A DNA stretch of 40,043 nucleotides. It comes from Streptosporangiales bacterium. GTDB taxonomy: Bacteria; Actinomycetota; Actinomycetes; Streptosporangiales; Streptosporangiaceae. The stretch is from NCBI GenBank assembly GCA_009380095.1, contig WHSL01000028.1, forward strand, positions 1 to 40,043. The letters run 5' to 3'. A model generated the notes under the pieces. The model worked only from the letters and a program-made list of their open reading frames with translations. It had not been told where the DNA came from and searched no databases. This document shows positions 23,815 to 32,622 of this stretch, piece after piece (within the stretch, counting starts at the first letter, position 1; each line of letters starts with the position of its first letter). Made by a program: the position numbers and the translations under genes.

Positions 23815-23950
23815 CCGGTCTCGGCAGGGAGGCCCCCGCCGGTTATTCTCTGCACCGGGTGCATCGGGGCGAAGACGGAGCGCAGCCTTCGGGAGCCCGC
23901 CACCGGCGACTCGGGACCCCTCCCGGAACGGCCCTGTTAGGAATCAGGTC
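23815..23950 (+). other. 136-bp leader region before the lipoprotein operon
   Basis: No gene is seen. A TATTCT-like -10 near 23848 would put transcription start at about 23857 and give a leader of roughly 95 bases with several G/C-rich complementary blocks and a cctg/cagg pair just before the ATG. It does not match the conserved cores of cobalamin, c-di-AMP, FMN or glycine riboswitches that I can recall. Confidence 0.3.
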
Positions 23951-24460
23951 ATGCGCCAAGTCTCCAGAGGCAAGCTCGCGATACCGCTGGTCGCGGTCGC
24001 CCTGCTGCCCGCCTGCTCGTTGATCGGCGCCGGTTCCGGCGCCTCGCCCTCCCCCACCGCGAAGCCCGCGAAGAAGGCGGCCGCGCCGAAGCCCACGCCC
24101 ACGCCCACCGCGCTCATCGCGAAGGACGGCACGGACCTGAAGGCCTGCAAGAAGGCCGACTGCCAGGTCATCATCCGCGGCGACGTCGACGTCCCGGTGC
24201 AGCAGCGGTACGGCATCTACCAGCTCCACCTCACCCACTCCCCGCCCAACCAGCTGACCTTCACAGTGCTCCGCACCCAGCTCGGCCCGGTCAACGGCTA
24301 CCTCGCGGGCACCGGCTACGTCAGCCTCGCCAACGGGGTCACGTTCACGGTGGAGAAGATGAGCCCCAAGGGCGCCGTGGTCCGCTTCGAGCGCAAGGCC
24401 CTCGACGACGACAACGACAAGGCCAGCGGCAGCGACGGCCTCGCGCTGTACGGATCCTGA
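23951..24460 (+). CDS. Putative lipoprotein, unknown function
   Basis: The 169-residue protein has a basic N-terminus, a hydrophobic stretch and a lipobox ending LLPAC with Cys22, so it is predicted to be exported and lipid-anchored. A Ser/Pro/Lys/Thr-rich spacer (about 30-55) leads to a globular domain of about 110 residues with two close cysteines (DLKACKKADCQVIIRGD). It is followed after 13 bp by a second lipoprotein and then an FHA protein, which together look like one operon. No family was recognised. Confidence 0.75.
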   Translation: MRQVSRGKLAIPLVAVALLPACSLIGAGSGASPSPTAKPAKKAAAPKPTPTPTALIAKDGTDLKACKKADCQVIIRGDVDVPVQQRYGIYQLHLTHSPPNQLTFTVLRTQLGPVNGYLAGTGYVSLANGVTFTVEKMSPKGAVVRFERKALDDDNDKASGSDGLALYGS

Positions 24461-24473
24461 GCGGGGAGCACAG

Positions 24474-24983
24474 ATGACCACGATCGGCCGTACGGGCCGT
24501 CCGTACCGCGCCCCGGTGGCGCTGGCCGGCGCCGCGCTCGCCGTGCTCGCCCTCGGTGGCTGCGCCACCGCGAAGGAGGAGCTGGTCGAGGCGGCGGACG
24601 AGAAGTGCCGCACGATCAGCGAGCGGTTCGGCGGGGACCTCGGCTTCGGCGAGTCCATCGGCGGCGAGGACGACCTGAAGAAGTTCGGCGAGCGGCGGAA
24701 GCTGATCAAGGACCTGCGGGACACGGTGCGGTCCATGCCGAAGCCGGAGACCGGCCAGGCCGAGCTGAACGCGTGGCTCGGCAAACTCGACGAGTTCGAC
24801 AAGGCGATGTTGAAGACGAGCAACATGTCCCGGTACGCGCAGCCCGGCATGGACCTGCTGATCGCGATGCAGGTGGGTGTGCTCGACGAGACGACCCAGG
24901 CGGTCGGTCCGGCGGCGAAGCGGTTCGGCCTGCGCGACTGCGCGCAGATCGAATCCTGGCGGACCTTCCCGAAGAAGAAGTGA
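24474..24983 (+). CDS. Putative lipoprotein, unknown function
   Basis: The 169-residue protein carries a signal with lipobox LGGC at Cys30. The mature part is helical and charged (KEELVEAADEKCRTISERF, ERRKLIKDLRDTVRSM) with a second and third Cys near residues 43 and 159. It is preceded by a gagcgggg-type ribosome site and lies between another lipoprotein and an FHA-domain gene. The function is unknown; coordinated roles at the cell surface are a guess from operon structure. Confidence 0.75.
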   Translation: MTTIGRTGRPYRAPVALAGAALAVLALGGCATAKEELVEAADEKCRTISERFGGDLGFGESIGGEDDLKKFGERRKLIKDLRDTVRSMPKPETGQAELNAWLGKLDEFDKAMLKTSNMSRYAQPGMDLLIAMQVGVLDETTQAVGPAAKRFGLRDCAQIESWRTFPKKK

Positions 24984-24994
24984 TCGGACCACCC

Positions 24995-25783
24995 ATGACC
25001 GGATCACCGAGATCGCAGAGCAAGGTCGGGCTGCTGCCCGGCGACTTCGGCAGCCTCGCGCACGGGCGGCTTCCCCCCGCGGAGCCCGGGACGCTGTTCG
25101 TGATGGGCGTGGGCGGCGGCATGCGGGTCGCGCCGGACGCCGGCTTCGAGCTCGTGTTCGGCCGCTGCGAGCCGGACGTGCACGTCTGCGTCGGCGTACA
25201 CGACCCGCACGTGAGCCGCCGGCACGGCACCATCACCCGCGAGGGCGACCGCTGGGTGCTCGGCAACGCGGGCAAGCTCCCCATCCGGTTCCCCGGCGGC
25301 CGGCTCGTGCTCGGCGGGCACCGGGCCGAGCTCCCCGCCGGGTACACGCCGCTGTTCGTCGTGGCCCCCGGCGAGGAGCACCTGCTCGAGGTGCGGATCG
25401 CCACGCGCCGGATGACGCCGCGCGCGCAGATCCGGCACGAGGTGGAGACCAGCAGCTCCACCGGCTGGGAGCTGACCCCGGACGAGCATCTGGTGCTGGT
25501 CTGCCTCAGCCAGCGCTACCTCCGGCAGGAGCCGCAGCCACAGCCGCTGACCTGGGCTCAGGCGGCGGCCGAGCTGTCCCGCCTGCGGCCCAAGGAGCGG
25601 TGGACCGCCAAGAAGGCGGCGCACATCGTCACCGACGTACGGAAGCGGCTGAGCACCCGGGTGCCCGGGCTGCGCGAGGAGGAGATCGCGCCGCCGATCG
25701 GCAACACGCTCAACCACAACCTCATCACCGAGCTGCTCGTCACCGCCACGATCGTCCAGGCCGACCTGCGCCTGCTCGACTGA
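24995..25783 (+). CDS. FHA-domain protein with C-terminal helical domain
   Basis: The 262-residue cytoplasmic protein has a forkhead-associated domain at about residues 30-135, with GRCEPDVHVC, the phosphothreonine-binding SRRH, and LGNAGKLPI. FHA domains bind phosphothreonine on partner proteins, typically Ser/Thr kinase substrates. The C-terminal 110 residues (LTPDEHLVLVCLSQRYL, WTAKKAAHIVTDVRKRL, IGNTLNHNLITELL) form a winged-helix-like domain of a kind seen in actinobacterial FHA proteins. It follows two lipoprotein genes by 11 bp, suggesting that kinase signalling is tied to an envelope function. No kinase is encoded nearby. Confidence 0.82.
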   Translation: MTGSPRSQSKVGLLPGDFGSLAHGRLPPAEPGTLFVMGVGGGMRVAPDAGFELVFGRCEPDVHVCVGVHDPHVSRRHGTITREGDRWVLGNAGKLPIRFPGGRLVLGGHRAELPAGYTPLFVVAPGEEHLLEVRIATRRMTPRAQIRHEVETSSSTGWELTPDEHLVLVCLSQRYLRQEPQPQPLTWAQAAAELSRLRPKERWTAKKAAHIVTDVRKRLSTRVPGLREEEIAPPIGNTLNHNLITELLVTATIVQADLRLLD

Positions 25784-25796
25784 CGGGGCGTACGGC

Positions 25797-26300
25797 TCAC
25801 TCCCCGAAGCCGAGGCCGAAGACCTCCAGGACGGTGTAGACGCCGAGCAGCGAGATGCCGGCGCTGCTCAGCGTGAGCGCGACGGTCACCCAGGCGCTGC
25901 CCTTGAACCGCGGGGCGACCTGGTGGTCCGCAGCCGCCACACGGCGACGAGCACGGCGAGCAGGAAGACCCCGGTGGCGATCGCGCCGATCTGGAACATC
26001 ACCAGCGGCGACCGGACGAAGAGGAACATCACCGCCCACAGGCTCGGCAGGATGAACGTGAGGATCCGCAAGCACCGCTTCCGCGCCACCGGGTCGGACC
26101 AGTCGACGCCGCCGAGCAGGCCGAGCGTGTTGGTCCACAGCCGCGGCACCGCCGCGCTGGAGGTGATGTGCGTGGAGAACAGCACGGCGATCGCGCCGAA
26201 CAGGAACAGGTACTGCACCCACGGGCCGAGCGTGTCGGTGTAGATGCGGGACAGCGTGAGGATGACGCTCTCCGCCTCGTCCGCCGGCACGATCCCTGCC
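25797..26300 (-). pseudogene. 3' fragment of an Nramp-family metal transporter, frameshifted
   Basis: Helices from the C-terminal half of an Nramp (SLC11-like) transporter are readable: TDTLGPWVQYLFLFGAIAVLF, STHITSSAAVPRLWTN and FILPSLWAVMFLFVRSPLVM. Near 25920 the reading moves to another frame (HQVAPRFKGSAWVTVALTL to the stop at 25797). The N-terminal helices with the metal-binding DPG are missing, and upstream the sequence passes directly into an alpha/beta hydrolase remnant. Truncation plus frameshift mark it as inactive. Confidence 0.68.
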
Positions 26301-26745
26301 CGGCGTGGTCCTTGCCGGGGTAGACGATGAGGCGGGCGTCCGGGATGCCGTCGGTCGTCGCGCGGGCCAGGTCCGAGGGGTAGACGGCGTCCCGGTCGCC
26401 GTGGATCAGCAGGGTGGGGGCGGTGATGTCGCGCAGCCGCCCGAGCAGGTCGAAGCCGTCCTCGGCAGCGAGCATGGTGGCGGCGTCCGTACGGTCCCGG
26501 CGCCCGTCGGCCAGCCACAGCACGCCCCGGAGCAGGGTCCGGGCGAGCGCCGGCGTAGTGCGCGGCGAGCTCCCCCATCGTGGTGCCGGGCGGCAGGCCG
26601 GGCCGCCGGTTCAGCACGTGCACGGTGAACCGCTCGGTGAACGGCCGCAGCATCCGGAGCAGATAGAGCCGCGTCAGCCCCTTCGGGTTCGCCGCCTGGG
26701 GCGTGAAGAACAGCACCACCAGCGGCGGCCCCGACCCCACTGACA
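26297..26745 (-). pseudogene. Alpha/beta hydrolase remnant with core deletion
   Basis: The N-terminal piece (FTPQAANPKGLTRLYLLRML, VNRRPG-like NRRPGLPPGTTMGEL) and a C-terminal piece in another frame (LRDITAPTLLIHGDRDAVYP, LIVYPGKDHAGQG) are joined near 26550. The intervening core, including the GxSxG nucleophile elbow, is gone. The C-terminal end runs without a stop into Nramp sequence near 26300. The remnant starts close to the divergent FhuF-like gene. Confidence 0.68.
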
Positions 26746-26774
26746 GACCCGCGCCGCTCGGGCAGGGTGACCGG

Positions 26775-27482
26775 ATGACGCCAGCACAGCCACCTGCGCC
26801 GCCCGCGTCGCCGAACACCGTGGCGGACGCGCTGGTCGATGTCGGGCGGATCGGGTCGTATTTCTCGGTCGGCGTGGGTGCGGGGGACGGTTCCTGGCAG
26901 GCCGTGGCCGAGGGATATGCCGAGGGCCTCGCTCCGCTGGTCGAGCATCACGCCGACTACCTGGGTGTTTCCGAACGGCGGGTGGCGGCGTCGATCGCTC
27001 AGCTGGGGCATGCCGCGCGCTTGTGGTCGCCGGTGCTGGCCTGCGCGCTGCTGCACGGCGTCGTACCCGACCTGCGCGGGCTGCGGCGGCGGCCGCGCGG
27101 CACCGAGTTGCTACTGCCCTCCACCACAGGATTCCTGGCCCCGCGCGGCGACGCGTGCGCGCGGCTCGTGTACGACGTGGTCGTCAAGGACCACCTCCAA
27201 CCGCTCGCCGCCGGCCTAAGGGTGAAGCTCGCCCCCGGCCTGCTGAACGGCAACGCCTCCTCGGCCCTGGCCGGCTCCGCACAGCTGCTCCTGCGCGAAC
27301 GGCCGGACGTACGCGAGCCGCTCACCCGGCTGACGGCCGATCTCCTGAAGATCGGGGATCTCCGCGACACCGGCCACCTCACCGGCCCGGACCTCACCTT
27401 CCGCCGCCGCAGCTGCTGCCTCTACTACCGCGTCCCCGGCGGCGGCCTCTGCGGCGACTGCCCCCTCCCCCACCACCCGTGA
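26775..27482 (+). CDS. FhuF-like (2Fe-2S) protein
   Basis: The 235-residue protein ends with CCLYYRVPGGGLCGDC, the CC-x10-C-x2-C motif that binds the 2Fe-2S cluster in FhuF-type ferric-siderophore reductases. The preceding region (LGHAARLWSPVLACALLHGVVPDL, in part GHAARLWSPV) is typical of actinobacterial members of the family. It would release iron from siderophores by reduction in the cytoplasm; no siderophore gene is adjacent. The ATG at 26775 is chosen over upstream in-frame starts because those overlap the divergent remnant. The gene seems intact although both flanks are decayed. Confidence 0.83.
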   Translation: MTPAQPPAPPASPNTVADALVDVGRIGSYFSVGVGAGDGSWQAVAEGYAEGLAPLVEHHADYLGVSERRVAASIAQLGHAARLWSPVLACALLHGVVPDLRGLRRRPRGTELLLPSTTGFLAPRGDACARLVYDVVVKDHLQPLAAGLRVKLAPGLLNGNASSALAGSAQLLLRERPDVREPLTRLTADLLKIGDLRDTGHLTGPDLTFRRRSCCLYYRVPGGGLCGDCPLPHHP

Positions 27483-27554
27483 TCCCAGCCCGGCCGCACA
27501 TCGGGAGGTGATCGTTCTCATTTCACGGGAATCAGCTTGGGGACATGCGAAACC

Positions 27555-28313
27555 ATGACCTACGACACCGACCCGTACCGGTTCTCGCGGATCGGCGACG
27601 CGGAGCTGCTCGACGTGGCCAAGGCGGTCGGCGAGGCCGGCTCCACGCTCTGCGTACACGCGGAGAACAACGAGATCATCAAGACCCTGCTCGCCGATGA
27701 GGCCAACCGGGGCTCGACAGACCCGCGCGTGCACGGCCGTACGCGCCCGCCCGTCTCAGAGACGCTCGGCGTGCTCACCGCGATGGAGATCGCCGCGCAC
27801 CAGGGCAACGCACTGCACCTGTGCCACCTCTCGCTGGGGCGCTCCACCGAGCTGGTCCGGTGGTATCAGCGGCAGGGCGTGGACATCACGTTCGAGACCT
27901 GCCCGCACTACCTGCTCTTCACCGAGGACGACATGGTCCGGCAGGGCGGCGTGCTGAAGATCAACCCACCGCTGCGCGGCGCGGCCGAGCGCGAGGCCAT
28001 GTGGGACGCGGTGGCCTCCGGCCTGGCCACGGTGATCTCCTCCGACCACGCCCCGTGGTCCATCGAGATGAAGACCCACGAGCGGATCCTGGACAACCAC
28101 TCGGGCGTGCCGGGCACCGAGACGCTCGTTGCGGTCACGCTCGGCGAGGCGCTAAGGCGGTACGGCCCGGGCCGCGCGTTCGCCGCCGCCGTCGACGCGC
28201 TAACCTCGGCACCCGCCGACCGGTACGGCATCGGCCACCGCAAGGGCCGCCTCCAGCCCGGGTACGACGCCGACATCACGGCTCTCACCCCCACCGGCGA
28301 CACCGGTACGTGA
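27555..28313 (+). pseudogene. Allantoinase-like gene missing its N-terminal third
   Basis: Residues correspond to the C-terminal two thirds of allantoinase (AllB, dihydroorotase family). Visible are TDPYRFSRIGDAELLD, the metal-ligand histidines in VHAENNEI and LHLCHLSLG, and the aspartate in SSDHAPWS. The N-terminal beta-sandwich, the HxH pair and the carbamylated lysine are absent, so it cannot hold the normal di-metal centre. The break lies just before 27555. The 3' end is intact enough to keep a GTGA overlap with the next gene. Confidence 0.75.
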
Positions 28314-28960
28314 CCTCGCTGAAGAAGGCCGGCTACCTCGCCGAGGTGGACCACCGGCTGCTGCCGAGCGGGCGGCTCGCGGACCGCTCGGCCGACCGCC
28401 CCGAGCACCTGCTCGACCTCGCCGGCCCGACGCTGAACCGGCTGCGGCGGGAGAGCGGGCTGAGCGTGGCGCTCACCGTACGGGTGCATACGGCCGCGTT
28501 GTGCCTGGACACAAGGCGCAGCGGCAGCGGGTACGTGGCGTTCCACCCCGGCGAGATCCTTCCCCTGCACGCGGGCGCCAGCGCGACCCCGCTGCTGGCG
28601 CCGGCGCCGGAGCCCGTACGGCGGCAGGTGCTGAACGGCCGCCCACAGCGCTTCACCGCCGCCACTCCCGCCGCCGACACGCTGGCTACGGAGCTCGAGA
28701 CGATCCGCCGGCAGGGTCACCACGTCACCCGCGGCTGGGTCACCCCCGGCATGGCGGCCGTGGGCGTCCCGGTGACCGCCGGCGGGCGCTGCGTGTGCGC
28801 CCTGTCCCTGGTCGGGACCGACGGCGAACTCGCCGACCCCGCCGAGCCGATCCTGCTGCTGCGCGCGGCGGCCGACGAGCTCGGCAAGCGCCTCGAACAC
28901 GGCCTGGACCCCGCGTGGACCACATCGGACTCCGACTCCCAGGAGGACCCCCATGCCTGA
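28310..28960 (+). pseudogene. IclR-type regulator lacking its DNA-binding domain
   Basis: The 216 residues begin at the end of the winged helix (VTSLKKAGYL) and continue through the effector domain (LRRESGLSVALTVRVHTAAL, then GVPVTAGGRCVCALSLVG). The first two helices of the helix-turn-helix are missing, so specific DNA binding is unlikely. It was probably the regulator of the purine-degradation genes that flank it. The GTG start overlaps the allantoinase remnant stop and the stop overlaps the next ATG. Confidence 0.68.
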
Positions 28961-29671
28961 CCTCGACGCGCTGGTCCCGGACTCCGCCCGGCTGGCGGGC
29001 CGGATCGCGGAGCTGGCGGAGTTCCGCGACTCCACCCGCCCGGGCTGGAGCCGGGAGGTGTTCTCCGAGCCGTACCGCGCCTCCCGCGACTGGGTGTTCC
29101 GCCAGATGGCCGATGCCGGGCTGGAGCCGCGGACCGACGGCGCGGGAAACATCGTGGGACGGCTGCCGGGCCGCCACCCGGACGAACCCGCGCCTCGGCG
29201 AGGCCATGACCCGCTTCGGCCTGGACCCGGAGCGGGCGCTGCGGCAGGCGTGGCGCCCCGGCGGCGTGCACGCGTACGTTGAGCTCCACGTCGAGCAGGG
29301 GCCGCTGCTGGAACGGTCGGAGAAGAGCATCGGCGTGGTCACCGCCATCGCGGGCATCGACCGGATGCTGGTGAACTTCGCGGGCCGTACGGGCCACGCG
29401 GGCACCACCCCGATGCCCGAGCGGCACGACGCGCTGGTGTCCGCGGCGGCGGCCGTGCTGGCCGTGGAACGCGTGGGGTGCGGGGCTCCCGTACACGGCG
29501 TGGCGACCTCGGGGCACATCGAGTCCTCGCCCGGCTCGATGGGGGTGATCACCAACCAGGCGCGGCTCTGGGCGGAGATCCGCAGCGTCGACAAGGACTG
29601 GCTGCACGGGGCGCGCGGGCGGATCGTGGACGAGATCCTCGCCGAGACCCGGCAGCGCGGCATCGTCCACG
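28953..29671 (+). pseudogene. Allantoate amidohydrolase/M20 hydrolase remnant with internal deletion
   Basis: The first 78 residues (ELAEFRDSTRPGWSREVFS, FRQMADAGLEPRTDGAGNI) match the start of AllC-type amidases. Near 29185 the frame changes and about 100 residues with the main metal ligands (the HxDT region) are missing. The dimerisation-domain part then follows in another frame: GGVHAYVELHVEQGPLLE, AGRTGHAGTTPM. Homology stops near 29670, before the last His ligand. The gene is clearly inactive. Confidence 0.75.
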
Positions 29672-29932
29672 CTGCCGCGCGTCTTCCCGGTCGCGGTCCG
29701 CGCCACCGGTCTGGCGCTCAGCCACAACGTGGCCGCCGTCTTCTTCGCCGGCTTCACCCCGGCGCTGATGACCTGGGCCACGGCCAAGGTCACCGTGTAC
29801 GCGCCCGCCCTCTGGGTGGCCGTCGGCGCCGTCGCCTGCCTGGCCGCCACTCCCGCTCTGTTCCGGCAGATCGCCCGTCAGGACGCCGCCGAGCGCGCCC
29901 CCGGGCTCGACGGCGCCGAGGCCCCCGTGTAG
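29672..29932 (+). pseudogene. 3' fragment of an MFS transporter
   Basis: About 86 residues remain, beginning FPVAVRATGLALSHNVAAVF and continuing through AGFTPALMTWATAK and a final helix. FPxxVRxTGLxxxxN is the helix 10-11 signature of metabolite:H+ symporters of the MFS. All upstream helices are missing and the fragment is joined directly to the amidohydrolase remnant. It may have been the allantoin or related uptake system. Confidence 0.65.
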
Positions 29933-30001
29933 CGCCGGGCGGACGGTCCCAATTACGATCTGAGGCCTGGCCGGTACGTCTTCGACCCGCTGGAAGGGGC
30001 C

Positions 30002-31234
30002 ATGGCCGCACCCCGGAAACGCGTCCCGCACCTGATCGTGGGCGGCGGGATCGGCGGGATCGCCACGGCGCTGGCGCTGGCGAACGCCGGCCTGGACAGC
30101 CACGTGATCGAGCGGGCGGAGGAGTTCGGCGAGATCGGCGCCGGCATCCAGCTGGCCCCCAACGCGCTGCGCGTGCTCGACGGGCTCGGCGTGCTCGACG
30201 CCGTGCTGGCGGACGCCGTACGGCCGCCGAAGGCCGTGATGATGGACGCGGTCGGCGGCGAGCCCATCACCACCCTCGACTTCGGCCCGGAGTTCCGCGA
30301 GACCTTCGGGTACCCGTACGTCGTCACCCACCGCAGCGACCTCCTGGACGCCCTGCTCACCGGCTGCCGGAACCACGACCGGGTCACGCTGGAGACGTCA
30401 CGCCACGTCACGAGCGTGCGCGGGGACGGCGAGACGGCCGTCGCCACCTGCGCGGACGGCACCACGTACGAGACCGGCGCGCTGATCGGCGCCGACGGCA
30501 TCTGGTCCGTGGTGCGCGGGCACACGGTGGGCGACGGCGAGCCCGACTATGTCGGGCACGTCGCCTACCGCGGCACGATCGACATCGAGGCCGTCTCCGC
30601 GCACGCCGGCACGGGCAACGTGACCTGGTGGGTCGGCCCCGGGATCCACCTCATCCAGTACCCGCTGCGCGGCGGCGCGCTGTTCAACCAGGTCGCCGTG
30701 TTCGAGGCGGAGCGGAACGGCGACCCGGACGGGTGGGGCCCGCCGGAGGAGCTGGAGCGGTGTTTCGGGGACAAGACGGCGCACGTCCGCGACGGCCTGC
30801 GGCTGATCGGCCGGGACCGCCGCTGGATCCTCCGCGACCGGCCACCGGTGGAGCGCTGGACCCGGGGCCGCGCCACCCTCCTCGGCGACGCGGCGCATCC
30901 GATGGTCCAGTACCTCGCGCAGGGCGCGTGCATGGCGCTGGAGGACGCGGCCGTACTCGCGGAGTGCCTGGCCGGCCACCCGGCCGACGTGGACGCGGCC
31001 TTCGCCGCGTACGAGCGCGAGCGGCTGCCCCGTACGGCGACCGCCCAGCGCTGGGCCCGGCGGATGGGCGAGATCGTGCACGCCGACGGCATCACCGCCC
31101 TGCTCCGGGACGCGCTGCTCGCCCGGCGCGAGGACACCGACTACGGCTACGTCACCTGGCTCTACGGATACCGGCGGGAACACCCCGACAACGCGACGAG
31201 CTGGATGGACGCGGGCGGCCCGGTGCATGCTTGA
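30002..31234 (+). CDS. FAD-dependent aromatic hydroxylase, 3-hydroxybenzoate 6-hydroxylase-like
   Basis: The 410-residue flavoprotein monooxygenase would hydroxylate a phenolic acid with NAD(P)H and O2. It shows GGGIGG near residue 15, the substrate/NADPH motif GADGIWS near 165 and the FAD motif LLGDAAHP near 297. Several stretches (YVVTHRSDLLDALL, HLIQYPLRGGALFNQVAVFE, TWLYGY at the end) closely resemble the 3-hydroxybenzoate 6-hydroxylase of Rhodococcus as I remember it; salicylate hydroxylase or a urate hydroxylase (HpxO) are alternatives. The gene is complete although the genes on both sides are broken. Gentisate-pathway genes are not in the window. Confidence 0.85.
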   Translation: MAAPRKRVPHLIVGGGIGGIATALALANAGLDSHVIERAEEFGEIGAGIQLAPNALRVLDGLGVLDAVLADAVRPPKAVMMDAVGGEPITTLDFGPEFRETFGYPYVVTHRSDLLDALLTGCRNHDRVTLETSRHVTSVRGDGETAVATCADGTTYETGALIGADGIWSVVRGHTVGDGEPDYVGHVAYRGTIDIEAVSAHAGTGNVTWWVGPGIHLIQYPLRGGALFNQVAVFEAERNGDPDGWGPPEELERCFGDKTAHVRDGLRLIGRDRRWILRDRPPVERWTRGRATLLGDAAHPMVQYLAQGACMALEDAAVLAECLAGHPADVDAAFAAYERERLPRTATAQRWARRMGEIVHADGITALLRDALLARREDTDYGYVTWLYGYRREHPDNATSWMDAGGPVHA

Positions 31235-31237
31235 GGC

Positions 31238-31751
31238 ATGTCCCCGCGGCAACGGACCGAGTACCGGACGACGGACGTGCCTCCGCCCGTCCGGCTCGAG
31301 TACTGGCGGCGCGTGGTCAGCGACGCGCAGGACCCTCCTCGGCGCGGGCGGCTCCGTGGTCATCGACGACGACCGGCCCGCCCGCTGCGTGCTGCCGTCG
31401 CAGGCGGCGGTGTCGTTCGTCTCGGTACGCATCCCGCGCCGGCTCGTCCCGCTGCCGCAGGGCGAGGTCGCCAGGCTGACCGCCTCCCCGCTCGCCCTCG
31501 GCGAACCGATCTCCGCCCTGTGCGGGACGATCGCCCGCGCCTCGACGGAGCGGACCACGGTCGGCGGCTGGATCCGGCACCGGCGGCTGGAGCGCTGCCG
31601 CAAGGAGATGCTGGACCCGGCGCACCGCCAGTGCCCCATCGCCGCGATCGCGGTGCGCTGGGGGTTCGCGAGCGCGGCGCACTTCAGCCGGGCCTTCCGG
31701 GACGCGTACGGGGTGGCGCCGCGCGACTATCGGCTCGGGGCCCGCGCCTGA
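31238..31751 (+). pseudogene. AraC-family regulator with internal deletions
   Basis: The gene starts MSPRQRTEYRTTDVPPPVRL with the usual N-terminus of AraC_binding_2-type regulators, then breaks after about 30 codons. A different frame resumes with VVIDDDRPARCVLPSQAAVSF and RIPRRLVPLP. The first helix-turn-helix is largely missing, while the second is present (CPIAAIAVRWGFASAAHFSRAF). With a frameshift and two deletions the protein cannot be functional. It lies four bases after the hydroxylase stop and may have controlled it. Confidence 0.72.
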
Positions 31752-31856
31752 CCCGTGCGCGCTCGGTCAACTCCCGTGCGCTGCCGGGCATGCGCCCGTC
31801 CGGCCTGGTCGCCAGGGTTTCACGTACGTGTTCCCTGATGCGGAAGGACCGGAACG

Positions 31857-32576
31857 ATGACGGAAGCCGTCATTCCCGCCCCGGTGCGGCTGTTCGACCT
31901 GATCGTCGGCGCCTGGGTGTCGCAGGCCATCACCACCGCCGCCGAGCTCGACGGCCGCCGCTTCGCGCTGACCGAGCTCGGCGAGCTGCTACGGGAGGAC
32001 CATCCCGGCTCGTTGCGCGGCTGGGCGCTGCTGCACGGGCGGGCGTTCCACCGCGAGGTGTGGGCCGGGCTCACCGACAGCGTGCGGCTGGGCGGCTCGA
32101 CGTACGACGCCGTCACCGGGCGGACGCTGTTCGACCACTTCGCCGAGCATCCCGAGGACGCGGCGGTGCTGAACGACGCGATGACCTCGATGTCCCGCAC
32201 CATCGTGCTGCCGCTGGCCGAGGCGTACGACTACGGCCCGTTCGACACGATCCCGGCCGACGGCGACGCGTACGTGCTGTGCAACGTCGTGCACGACTGG
32301 GGCGACGACGAGGCCGTACGGATCCTGGCCAACTGCAAGGTCGCGATGAACGACCGCCGGCGGGTGCTGCTGGGCGAGTTCGTGCTGTCCGAGGGGCCGG
32401 GCGGCAACGACCCCATGCAGATCTGGGCGGATCTGGCGATGCTGGTCATGACGTCCGGCGGGAAGCAGCGTACGCGGGCCGAGCTGGCCGAGCTGGTCCA
32501 CCGCGCGGGCATGCGGCTGAGCCGGATCATCCCGGCCGCCAACGGCTTCAGCGTCGTCGAAGGGGTTCCCGCGTGA
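31857..32576 (+). pseudogene. O-methyltransferase with two in-frame deletions
   Basis: The open frame of 239 residues resembles SAM-dependent O-methyltransferases of about 335-340 residues. Beginning and end are intact (SQAITTAAELDG ... RFALTELGELLR, then LCNVVHDWGDDEAVRIL and AANGFSVVEG). About 55 residues of the dimerisation helices are absent after AAELDG. About 50 residues with the glycine-rich SAM motif are absent after YDYGPFDT. Both deletions keep the frame. Without the SAM loop, methyl transfer is not expected. Confidence 0.7.
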
Positions 32577-32622
32577 GGTGTGCGCGGGCGTTAATCGTTG
32601 GAAGGCCGCTGGGCGCGATGTG

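Noticed and set aside
23815-23950. A second riboswitch (cobalamin, c-di-AMP or similar) before the lipoproteins
   Set aside because: None of the conserved cores (gccactg, gacagctaac and others) is present; only generic G/C-rich pairing remains.
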